Shown here: positions 1-5,372 of the stretch, piece after piece
How the letters are laid out: each line of letters starts with the position of its first letter
Numbering within the stretch: position 1 is the stretch's first letter
Source: JAUSIF01 sp036556265
GTDB taxonomy: Bacteria; Pseudomonadota; Alphaproteobacteria; Rhizobiales; Xanthobacteraceae
Reading direction: 5' to 3'
Length of the DNA: 5,372 bases
Assembly (NCBI GenBank): GCA_036556265.1
Contig: DATBJU010000114.1
Location: 1 to 5,372 of the forward strand
Made by a program: the position numbers and the translations under genes
The notes under the pieces: model-generated
What the model was told of the DNA's origin: nothing
What the model saw: the letters and a program-made list of their open reading frames with translations, nothing else
The model's database searches: none

Positions 1-975
1 CCGGGATTGATCGACAGCCATACCCACCCATCCATCGGCGACTATTCGCCGAGACTGAATGTCGTCGGATGGATTGAGCATTATCTGCATGGGGGGATCA
101 CGTCTATGATCTCGCTGGGCGAACTGCATGTGCCAGGTCGCCCGCATGATCCAGCAGGGGTCAAGGCGCTCGCGATTCTGGCCAGCAAGTGTTACCGGAA
201 CGTCCTGCGCGGTTCGGTCAAGGTGATGGGCGGCACGTTGATTCTTGAGTCCGGCCTCGTCGAAGACGATTTCAAGGAAATGGCCCGCGAGGGCGTGCGG
301 GCAGTCAAATTCATTCAGGCGATCGAGAATCGAGCTGAAGCAGTTCAATTCTCGAAGTGGGCGAAGAAATACGGCATGCGCGTCATGATTCATTGTGGAG
401 GGACATCGCTGCCGGATGTTCCAACGACGAACGCCGCAGGGATCATCGAGGTTCAGCCGGACGTACTCGCTCACCTCAACGGCGGACCGACGGCGTTGTC
501 ACCAGTCGATATCGACAAGTTAATGCGAAACACAACCTGGACCATCGACCTCGTTCGTTTTGGAAATCCCAAAGCATTAGACCAAATTGCGCAAGGGGTC
601 GTGGAATTGGGCGCGCATCGTCGGGTCGTTCTCGGCACAGACTCGCCGACCGGAAATGGCGTCGAGCCTCTTGGTATGCTTCACCTCATCACGCACTTGG
701 CCTCGCTTACCGGTATCAAGGCCGAGGAAGCAATTTGCATGGCGACCGGCAACACCGCTCGAGTCTACAATCTACCGACCGGCATCATTGAGCCTGGCCG
801 AGCAGCGGATGTCGCGTTGATCGACGCCCCGGTGGGATCCATCGCCCAGAGTGCAATCGAATCGTTCACCATTGGCGACAGCCCCGCCGTCGCGATGGTC
901 ATGATTGATGGCCTCCTGGTAGTAAGGCGCAGCAAGAATACGATCCCGCCGCAAAGAAACTATCGACTACAATAA
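1..975 (+). CDS. Enamidase-like metal-dependent amidohydrolase (5' end outside window)
   Basis: The frame is open from base 1 and reads Pro-Gly-Leu-Ile-Asp-Ser-His-Thr-His, the strand-1 metal motif that normally lies about 60 residues into amidohydrolases. The TTG at 7 is therefore not the start, and the N-terminal beta-sandwich part is missing. Counting the TTG codon as residue 1, visible ligand candidates are H5 and H7 (HxH), K101 (AVKF), H129 (MIHCGG), H156 (LAHLNGG) and D212 (GTDSP); the C-terminal PGRAADVALID segment closes the composite domain. HGGITSMIS, PGRPHDPAG, NGGPTA, CMATGN and RSKNT resemble, from memory, the enamidase of Eubacterium barkeri, which hydrolyses 6-oxo-1,4,5,6-tetrahydronicotinate to 2-formylglutarate during nicotinate fermentation. 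The protein should be a soluble cytoplasmic hydrolase of a cyclic amide or enamide. It ends at TAA, 50 bp from the convergent ThDP gene. Third codon positions are poorer in G/C than in the neighbours. Family is confident; the exact substrate is not. Confidence 0.85.
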   Translation, partial: PGLIDSHTHPSIGDYSPRLNVVGWIEHYLHGGITSMISLGELHVPGRPHDPAGVKALAILASKCYRNVLRGSVKVMGGTLILESGLVEDDFKEMAREGVRAVKFIQAIENRAEAVQFSKWAKKYGMRVMIHCGGTSLPDVPTTNAAGIIEVQPDVLAHLNGGPTALSPVDIDKLMRNTTWTIDLVRFGNPKALDQIAQGVVELGAHRRVVLGTDSPTGNGVEPLGMLHLITHLASLTGIKAEEAICMATGNTARVYNLPTGIIEPGRAADVALIDAPVGSIAQSAIESFTIGDSPAVAMVMIDGLLVVRRSKNTIPPQRNYRLQ

Positions 976-1025
976 AGGCCTCTAACGTCCGCGATTGAAC
1001 GTGATACGATGCGAGGATGGCGCGC

Positions 1026-2753
1026 TCAGGCCGTTCCACCTGGTCCGCAGATGACATTCAACAAGGCCTGACGCCTTTCGATCTTTACAACCGACATTGC
1101 GCGTTCCAAAGCAGCCGGCAGCGACGCCGGATCGTCCACGCGTTCACCATGACCGCCTGCCGCTTTGCAGATTTCTTCGAATGCAGGCAGCTTTCCAAGC
1201 TGAATAAAAGTCGTTTCGTTGCTCTTCGCCGCACGCCCATCGGGATACATCGCGAGCGTGCTGCGCTCGACCGCTCCCCACATGTTGTTGTTCATGACCA
1301 CGAAGAGTACGGGGAGTTCGTGCAAGGCGGCCGCATGATGCACGGCGGCAGGATTGCTGAACATGTATGCGCCGTCGCCAAGCACGGCCATAACTGGACT
1401 ATCCGGCTTCGCAAGCTTGGCGCCGAGCGCGGCCCCAGCGCCCCAACCGAGGCCCGACGCCGAACTCGATCCAAAATAAAGGTCTGGAGACTCGAAGGAA
1501 CAATGCTCGAAAAACAGGGTGTACTCGTTGACGACGATGCAGTTTGAATCCTTGGCTTGTTCAATGCAATAGCTGACCCATGCCGGATCCAGCGGGTGTT
1601 TGCGCGCGGCACCCTCGAGCACCGCCTTCCAGCCCGCGGTCAATGCCGTGCGTTCCTCCCTGATCCAGCGCCGCCGCAACTCAACCGCTTCGGCATCCCG
1701 CTTCTCCTCAAGAGCTGCCGTCAGCCCGGACAAGGTCGCAACGGTTGTGCCGGTGATCGTGATGTCGCCGGGAAAATTGCGGATCGGATAGCGGCTGAAT
1801 AGAGGGTCGAGGCCGCAGTGAATGATCGTGCAATCTCGACCTGGCGAAGCCAGCCTCGGGATCCAAGGTACGTCGCATTCGATGACCAGAATGGCATCGA
1901 CATTCGGAACCAGACGTCCCGGGGCGTATCCAAGATTCATTGGATGCGACGAAGGCAGTGAGAGATAACGCGGCCGGAACTGAGCCAGTGGAATTGCGAA
2001 GCGCTCTGTGAACTCAGCGAGCGCGACGAAGGCGGCCGCTTCCCGGCCCGCATTCGACGTCACGATCAGCGGCCGCTTTGCGCGGGTAAGCACGTTCGCG
2101 GCCTCGGCTATTGCGTTTGCGTCCGGCGCTGCGGAAGCCGCTGGGCGCAGGCGCGAGACCGCGGGCCGCGTATCACCCGAGAATGGCGCCGCGATGACTT
2201 CGCGCGGCAAGGATAGATAGACTGGACCGCGTGGTTCCGTCGCCGCAATCGCGAGCGCGCGATCAACGACCGTCACCAATTGTTCGGCGTTTCGCAGTTC
2301 GTAGTCCCATTTGACGATCTCGCGGAGCATGCCCGCCTGGTCGAACATTTCCTGCGCCCAATGGATGTAGCCGTCGCGCGAACCTAACAGGCCAGTCTCC
2401 GTGAGAGGAGACCGGCCTGCGGTAAGAAGGATCGCGACGTTCTCGCGCGCGGCGTTCATGGCGGCACAAATCATGTTCGCGGTACCGACGCTGACATGCG
2501 CCATCACGGCCGGTATTCGCCGCGACACCATGCCGTAGCCGTGTGCCATTGTTACCGCGAGATTTTCATGCGTTGCAACGATCGGTCGTGGAAAAGCTTC
2601 ACCTGATTGCGCCATCCCCGCATAAGCTTCAATGATCGGCGTAAAATCGGTTCCGGCATTGCCGAACAGATAGTCGACGCCTCGATCGGCCAGCAACGCG
2701 AGGTATGCTTGGGCAACGCTGCGCGATGCCGTTTTGTCTAATGCGCTGCTCAT
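1026..2753 (-). CDS. ThDP-dependent enzyme, acetolactate synthase / benzoylformate decarboxylase type
   Basis: A complete 575-residue three-domain ThDP enzyme. The N-terminal Pyr domain (about 10-185) carries the cofactor-activating glutamate E63 in THENLA. The central domain spans about 207-350. The C-terminal PP domain (about 385-570) has the ThDP/Mg motif GDG (459-461) followed by NNN (488-490), preceded by the glycine-rich segment 428-447. Such enzymes cleave or form bonds next to a 2-oxo acid carbonyl; this one is probably cytoplasmic. H86 lies 23 residues after E63, the spacing I recall between E47 and catalytic H70 of Pseudomonas benzoylformate decarboxylase, and VKWDYE and GPVYLSLP also resemble that enzyme. 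True acetolactate synthase is less likely and no small subunit is adjacent. Start chosen at 2753 because homologues begin close to this point and a GGAAGGG lies 11 nt upstream. The frame stays open to 3026, but that extension would overlap the divergent hydrolase gene; an ATG at 2801 is the main alternative. Substrate unknown. Confidence 0.88.
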   Translation of the reverse strand: MSSALDKTASRSVAQAYLALLADRGVDYLFGNAGTDFTPIIEAYAGMAQSGEAFPRPIVATHENLAVTMAHGYGMVSRRIPAVMAHVSVGTANMICAAMNAARENVAILLTAGRSPLTETGLLGSRDGYIHWAQEMFDQAGMLREIVKWDYELRNAEQLVTVVDRALAIAATEPRGPVYLSLPREVIAAPFSGDTRPAVSRLRPAASAAPDANAIAEAANVLTRAKRPLIVTSNAGREAAAFVALAEFTERFAIPLAQFRPRYLSLPSSHPMNLGYAPGRLVPNVDAILVIECDVPWIPRLASPGRDCTIIHCGLDPLFSRYPIRNFPGDITITGTTVATLSGLTAALEEKRDAEAVELRRRWIREERTALTAGWKAVLEGAARKHPLDPAWVSYCIEQAKDSNCIVVNEYTLFFEHCSFESPDLYFGSSSASGLGWGAGAALGAKLAKPDSPVMAVLGDGAYMFSNPAAVHHAAALHELPVLFVVMNNNMWGAVERSTLAMYPDGRAAKSNETTFIQLGKLPAFEEICKAAGGHGERVDDPASLPAALERAMSVVKIERRQALLNVICGPGGTA

Positions 2754-2971
2754 CCCTAGGCTTGCCCTTCCAAATACGATCCTCTTACTAACTCTCGCCA
2801 TCTTCATGTTCATGGTCCAAAATGGAATGAGTTTCAAGCGCAGGCGATCCGCGCGGTGTCGCTTAATCAGCGCTTCCGCGGCTTCATTCGAGACCAGTAC
2901 GACGCATCGTACGAAGCCGGTCGCGGGCCTCGCCAAGTGGCCAACCAGTTGATGAAGGCATGGAGGCGTGA
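2754..2971. promoter_or_regulatory. Divergent intergenic region between ThDP gene and alpha/beta hydrolase
   Basis: This 218-bp spacer separates two divergently transcribed genes, so it should hold the promoter of the ThDP gene (leftward) and possibly that of the hydrolase (rightward). The part from about 2770 to 2835 is visibly richer in A/T than the flanking genes. On the minus strand TTGAAA (2832-2837) is followed after 17 bp by CATGAA (2809-2814), a good -35 but poor -10 match, so this is only a weak promoter candidate. I found no convincing sigma-70 pair on the plus strand. The right half (about 2832-2975) looks coding; see the separate entry. No clear inverted-repeat operator was seen. 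Confidence 0.35.
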
Positions 2972-2975
2972 ATGA
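2760..2975 (+). pseudogene. Cryptic short reading frame ending in an ATGA overlap; gene remnant or GTG-start small gene
   Basis: A plus-strand frame is open from just after a TAG at 2757 to the TGA at 2973-2975, 71 codons, with no ATG before the second half of its tail. The only common start early enough is GTG at 2856, giving a 39-residue basic, glutamine- and arginine-rich peptide with no strong ribosome binding site. From about 2832 onward the codons look coding: most third positions are G or C, and the peptide is rich in Arg, Gln, Tyr and Ala (for example FRGFIRDQYDASYEAG). The stop overlaps the hydrolase ATG as ATGA, and the hydrolase's GGAGG sits inside this frame, the usual arrangement for the 3' end of an upstream operon gene. 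It could be the remaining tail of a gene lost by rearrangement next to the ThDP gene, a real small protein, or chance in GC-rich DNA. I do not recognise the peptide. Confidence 0.3.
2962..2966 (+). promoter_or_regulatory. Ribosome binding site of alpha/beta hydrolase
   Basis: GGAGG, a full core Shine-Dalgarno match, lies 5 nt before the ATG at 2972. It fixes the start of the hydrolase and is the strongest ribosome binding site in the window. It lies within the tail of the cryptic upstream frame, so translation of the two could be coupled. Confidence 0.85.
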
Positions 2976-3832
2976 GTAGCTGGTTCCCGAGACCTCCTGA
3001 GGCAACCGAGCGGAGCATCGCAACAAAGCGCCTGACCATGAATGTCGTGGAGGCCGGGAACGGACCTGCCATACTCCTCATTCACGGCCTCGGTTGGGAC
3101 CATTCGCTCTGGAACCCGACGGTCGAACGCCTTGCGGGTCATTACCACGTCATCGCGGCCGACACACGCGGCCATGGCGCGACCGACAAGCCCGAAGGGC
3201 CCTACGACATCGATATGTTCGCACGCGACTATGCGGCGTTGGCGGACGAACTCGGTCTCACCGGCGTCTGCGTCATTGGGCTATCGCAGGGTGGGATGAT
3301 CGCTCAGAAATTGACGCTACTCCGGCCCGACCTCGTGTCTGTGCTTGTGCTGATTTCAACATCGTGTAAATCCGACCCGTCGTTACGCGACAATATGGAA
3401 GCCCGGATCGCCGCGATGGAGAATGCTGGCCCCGAAGCCGCCGCCAGCATCGCGGCAGAAAGTATCTTTTCTTCGGGCTGGCGGGCCGCCAATGCCGCCG
3501 CGCTCAAGCGTTTCATTGCCTGGCGCTCGGCCATGCCGACTGCGCCGTTGAATAGCGCCACGCGGGCCCTCTACGACTTCAATCTCTCGGACGACCTGCC
3601 GCGCATCGCCGCGCCGACGCTGGTGGTAGCCGGCCAGGAAGACGTACTGACGCGGCCGAAGGCGATGGAAGAAATGGCGGCGCTCATTCCCGGCGCGAAC
3701 TTTCGGATCATTCCCAGCGCTGGTCACATGATCCCGATCGAGCAACCCGAGCCATTGGCTGCGCTCCTCGAAGCATTTCTTGAGACCCATTTCCACCATT
3801 CGGCTCTCACACGGCCAGCCACTAGAGCATGA
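2972..3832 (+). CDS. Alpha/beta hydrolase, 3-oxoadipate enol-lactonase-like
   Basis: A 286-residue single-domain alpha/beta hydrolase, close to the usual 260-290 for this group. HGLGWD (38-43) supplies the oxyanion-hole region. The nucleophile elbow GLSQGG has S105, the acid is D224 in GQEDVL, and the base is H252 in SAGHM, so the triad is complete. DTRGHGATDKP (64-74) and the overall pattern resemble PcaD-type enol-lactonases and related carboxylesterases or C-C hydrolases of ring-cleavage pathways; sequence alone does not decide between ester, lactone or C-C cleavage. No signal peptide is visible, so it should act in the cytoplasm. The first 20 residues before the core strand are polar and probably flexible. 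Start fixed by GGAGG at 5 nt. It is divergent from the ThDP gene and 156 bp upstream of the second amidohydrolase in the same direction, which fits a shared catabolic function but may involve a separate promoter. Confidence 0.9.
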   Translation: MSSWFPRPPEATERSIATKRLTMNVVEAGNGPAILLIHGLGWDHSLWNPTVERLAGHYHVIAADTRGHGATDKPEGPYDIDMFARDYAALADELGLTGVCVIGLSQGGMIAQKLTLLRPDLVSVLVLISTSCKSDPSLRDNMEARIAAMENAGPEAAASIAAESIFSSGWRAANAAALKRFIAWRSAMPTAPLNSATRALYDFNLSDDLPRIAAPTLVVAGQEDVLTRPKAMEEMAALIPGANFRIIPSAGHMIPIEQPEPLAALLEAFLETHFHHSALTRPATRA

Positions 3833-3855
3833 TGATTTTCTCCGAGCATTCTTCC
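3822..3855 (+). repeat. Possible remnant of a rhizobial intergenic repeat
   Basis: The stretch beginning CTAGAGCATGATGATTTTC runs across the hydrolase stop codon into the spacer. From memory, a TAGAGCATGAT core starts many short palindromic intergenic repeats in Bradyrhizobium and relatives. Here the matching inverted half is not visible within the next 100 bases, so at most one end of such an element is present. The last hydrolase codons would then be encoded by the repeat. Low confidence; resemblance is recalled, not searched. Confidence 0.25.
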
Positions 3856-3988
3856 GCAGGCTGTTTTGCGCGCTAGACGTGTTGCCCACCAATCAGGCAT
3901 GCAAATTGCTGCGCTGGAAAAAGCTGCAAACCATCAAGTATACTGAGTTCGATCACATCCATCCGATCGCCGAAGACGGAGCCATCCC
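3833..3988 (+). promoter_or_regulatory. Spacer with candidate promoter for the second amidohydrolase
   Basis: The spacer is 156 bp. TATACT at 3939-3944 is a 5 of 6 match to a sigma-70-type -10 box; TGGAAA at 3915-3920 lies 18 bp upstream as a 4 of 6 -35 candidate. Transcription would then begin near 3951, leaving a leader of roughly 38 nt. TGCAAA occurs twice (3900-3905 and 3925-3930), 25 bp apart, and the first copy overlaps the small palindrome GCAAATTGC (3901-3909). These surround the -35 position, where an activator or repressor could bind. No hairpin with a T-run was found after the hydrolase, so read-through from it is also possible. Confidence 0.4.
3978..3981 (+). promoter_or_regulatory. 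Ribosome binding site of second amidohydrolase
   Basis: GGAG lies 7 nt before the ATG at 3989, good spacing for a core Shine-Dalgarno. It supports 3989 as the start; the resulting protein begins just before the first conserved segment (HDLLLRGGQV), as expected for the family. Confidence 0.7.
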
Positions 3989-5266
3989 ATGTCCGAAAAC
4001 AAACCCCATGATCTGCTGCTGCGCGGTGGACAGGTCATTTGCCCCGCCTCCGGGCACAACGGCGTGATGGACGTGGCGGTCCGGGATGGCCGCATCGCCG
4101 CCGTCCAACCGAATATTCTGCCCACGAGTGCCAAGAAGGTGCTCGATGTGCGCGGCCGCCTGGTCCTGCCGGGGATGATCGACACCCACGCCCACGTCTA
4201 CAAGTACGTGACCGGCCGCTTCGGCCTCGACGCCGACATGGTGGGCATTCATTCCGGCGTCACCACTGTGGTCGATCAGGGCGGCCCCTCCTGCATGACC
4301 TTCCCCGGGTTTCGCCACTTCGTGGTCGAGCCGGCCAAGACGCGGGTCTATGCCTTCCTGTCCTCCTACCTCGTAGGCGGACTGGAGGGGCACTTTTATC
4401 CGAACCTCTACAGCCCGGAAGGCATCGACATCGACGCGACGGTGCGGGCTGCCGATGCCAACCGCGATCTCGTGCGCGGCATCAAGGGCCATGCCGAGAT
4501 CGGCGGCTTCGCGCGCTGGGGGATCAAAGTCCTCGAGATGTCGGCTGACATTGGGCGCAAGGCGTCGCTGCCCCTTTACGTCCATTTCGGCCAGCTCTGG
4601 GGCCTGCCCCGCACCGGGGCCAATGGCGAGGACGCCGACACCATCCTCGAACGCGTGATCCCGGTGCTGCGACCAGGCGACATTCTTGCCCACCCGTTCA
4701 CCCGGCATCCCGGCGGTTTCGTCAAGCGCGAGGGACAAGTGCACGAAGTCATCCACGCCGCGCTCGACCGCGGCCTCAAAGTCGACGTCGGTCACGGCAG
4801 CCACGTCTCCTATCGCCTTGCGCGCAAGGCCCTCGATGTCGGCATCGTCCCGGATACGCTGGGCGCCGACATCCACGGTTACAACACCTACGTTCCGCCG
4901 CCGCCCGGCACGCCCGCGGAGCACGCCGATGACGAGGCGCATCCGTTCCCGGGCCAGGCGAAATTCAGCCTGACCCAGGCGATGAGCTCGATGCTGGCGC
5001 TCGGCTTGTCGCTCGAGCAGGTCGTTCCGATGGTCACGTCCAATGCTGCTGCCATGCTCGGCCTCACCGACGAGATCGGGGCATTGCGTCCCGGCATGAC
5101 CGCCGACGTGTCGGTGCTCTCCGACGAGCGCGGCCGCTTCGTTCTGCAGGACAACGAGAAGACGCAGGTCGTGGCGGAACGCCTGCTGCAGCCGCAGTTC
5201 TGCTTGCGCGCCGGCAAGCACTACGACGCGGACGCGACGATCCTGCCGCAAGCGGTAGCCGCCTGA
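3989..5266 (+). CDS. Amidohydrolase/deacetylase-family metallohydrolase (cog3964 type, dihydroorotase-like)
   Basis: A complete 425-residue amidohydrolase-superfamily enzyme. Residues 8-60 and the C-terminal 365-410 form the beta-sandwich; the TIM barrel lies between. The binuclear metal set is intact: H67 and H69 in DTHAHV, K166 in GIKGH (expected carboxylated bridge), H199 in VHFG, H235 in LAHPF, and the catalytic D294 in GADIHG. HSGVTTVVDQGG (88-99), TFPGFR (104-109) and VDVGHGSHVS (265-274) mark the cog3964 group, often misannotated as dihydroorotase. One characterised member from Agrobacterium (Atu3266) was reported to hydrolyse acetylated alpha-hydroxy acids such as acetyl-(R)-mandelate rather than dihydroorotate. 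The protein is expected to be a cytoplasmic Zn hydrolase of an ester or amide; the natural substrate is not known. It follows the alpha/beta hydrolase on the same strand, with its own likely promoter. G/C-ending codons dominate, unlike the first gene. Confidence 0.92.
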   Translation: MSENKPHDLLLRGGQVICPASGHNGVMDVAVRDGRIAAVQPNILPTSAKKVLDVRGRLVLPGMIDTHAHVYKYVTGRFGLDADMVGIHSGVTTVVDQGGPSCMTFPGFRHFVVEPAKTRVYAFLSSYLVGGLEGHFYPNLYSPEGIDIDATVRAADANRDLVRGIKGHAEIGGFARWGIKVLEMSADIGRKASLPLYVHFGQLWGLPRTGANGEDADTILERVIPVLRPGDILAHPFTRHPGGFVKREGQVHEVIHAALDRGLKVDVGHGSHVSYRLARKALDVGIVPDTLGADIHGYNTYVPPPPGTPAEHADDEAHPFPGQAKFSLTQAMSSMLALGLSLEQVVPMVTSNAAAMLGLTDEIGALRPGMTADVSVLSDERGRFVLQDNEKTQVVAERLLQPQFCLRAGKHYDADATILPQAVAA

Positions 5267-5304
5267 ACTGCGTGGTGGTGGAGGCGGTCCAATGCGAACC
5301 GGTC

Positions 5305-5335
5305 TCTCCCTGCAAATTTAGGAAATGCAGGGAGA
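5305..5335. repeat. 10-bp perfect inverted repeat downstream of second amidohydrolase
   Basis: TCTCCCTGCA (5305-5314) and TGCAGGGAGA (5326-5335) are exact reverse complements around an 11-nt A/T-rich loop. It starts 38 bp after the amidohydrolase stop. In RNA it would form a stable 10-bp stem and might end or protect the transcript, but no T-run follows (ACTTTG), so it is not a standard intrinsic terminator. It shares its arm with the direct repeat described next and may instead be part of a repeat family or a binding site. Confidence 0.6.
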
Positions 5336-5355
5336 CTTTGACGAAATGCAGGGAG
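5322..5355 (+). repeat. Tandem-like 13-bp direct repeat containing TGCAGGGAG
   Basis: GAAATGCAGGGAG occurs at 5322-5334 and again at 5343-5355, exactly 21 bp apart, two helical turns. With the inverted copy at 5306-5314 this gives three TGCAGGGAG units in 50 bp. The array may continue beyond the window. Even spacing on one face of the helix fits protein binding, while repeated CAGGGA units are also reminiscent of some rhizobial intergenic repeats (recalled, not verified). Confidence 0.6.
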
Positions 5356-5372
5356 CGGTCACGAGATCCCCC

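Noticed and set aside
976..1025. Bidirectional terminator between the convergent genes
   Set aside because: I looked for a hairpin with flanking T-runs in this 50-bp gap and found none convincing.
1017..1547. 176-residue plus-strand frame opposite the ThDP gene
   Set aside because: Antisense shadow of the ThDP PP domain, with no recognisable domain; the minus strand encodes the GDG and NN motifs here.
2754..3026. Extension of the ThDP protein by 91 residues upstream of 2753
   Set aside because: The added segment would overlap the divergent hydrolase gene, has no resemblance to the ThDP family N-terminus, and the 575-residue form already has normal family length.
3383..3892. 169-residue minus-strand frame opposite the alpha/beta hydrolase
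   Set aside because: Antisense shadow with Arg-rich composition and no motif; the plus strand carries a complete catalytic triad and a strong ribosome binding site.
3953..5251. 432-residue open frame on the minus strand opposite the second amidohydrolase
   Set aside because: It mirrors a GC-rich gene in an antisense frame, has low-complexity Arg/Gly/Asp/His-rich composition and no domain, while the plus-strand protein has all metal ligands.
5305..5340. Intrinsic terminator of the second amidohydrolase
   Set aside because: The stem is perfect, but it is not followed by a T-run and its arm is repeated 21 bp later, so a repeat or binding site explains it at least as well.
1..5372. CRISPR array, tRNA, rRNA, riboswitch or transposase gene
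   Set aside because: No regular repeat-spacer array, no cloverleaf with CCA-type end, and no transposase or integrase motifs were seen on either strand.

Overview
The window looks like part of a catabolic gene neighbourhood from a GC-rich alphaproteobacterium, most likely a Bradyrhizobium- or Rhodopseudomonas-type Rhizobiales. The basis is high GC, strong G/C preference at third codon positions in most genes, the enzyme families present, and an intergenic motif that resembles rhizobial repeats. The organism call is inference; no marker gene is present.

Layout. (1) At 1-975 (+) lies the 3' part of an enamidase-like amidohydrolase whose first codons are outside the window. (2) Convergent to it, at 1026-2753 (-), is a complete thiamine-diphosphate (ThDP) enzyme of the acetolactate synthase / benzoylformate decarboxylase fold. 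(3) A 218-bp divergent spacer (2754-2971) contains a short reading frame without an ATG start, which ends in an ATGA overlap with the next gene. (4) At 2972-3832 (+) is an alpha/beta hydrolase with an intact Ser-Asp-His triad and a very good ribosome binding site. (5) A 156-bp spacer carries a plausible sigma-70-type -10 element and a TGCAAA repeat pair. (6) At 3989-5266 (+) is a complete second amidohydrolase, of the group once called dihydroorotases (cog3964), with all expected metal ligands. (7) The last 100 bp hold three copies of a TGCAGGGAG unit, two of which form a 10-bp perfect stem.

How the genes may work together: two metal-dependent hydrolases from different amidohydrolase subgroups, one serine-type alpha/beta hydrolase and one ThDP lyase/decarboxylase-like enzyme are a reasonable tool set for opening a cyclic amide, lactone or ester and then cleaving a 2-oxo acid. 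The enamidase resemblance points to N-heterocycle (nicotinate-like) breakdown, but no nicotinate hydroxylase, reductase, transporter or regulator lies inside the window. The substrate is unknown. The two flanking amidohydrolases are not in one operon with the ThDP gene, which is transcribed the other way.

The first gene uses clearly fewer G/C-ending codons than the other three, so the neighbourhood may have been assembled from different sources.
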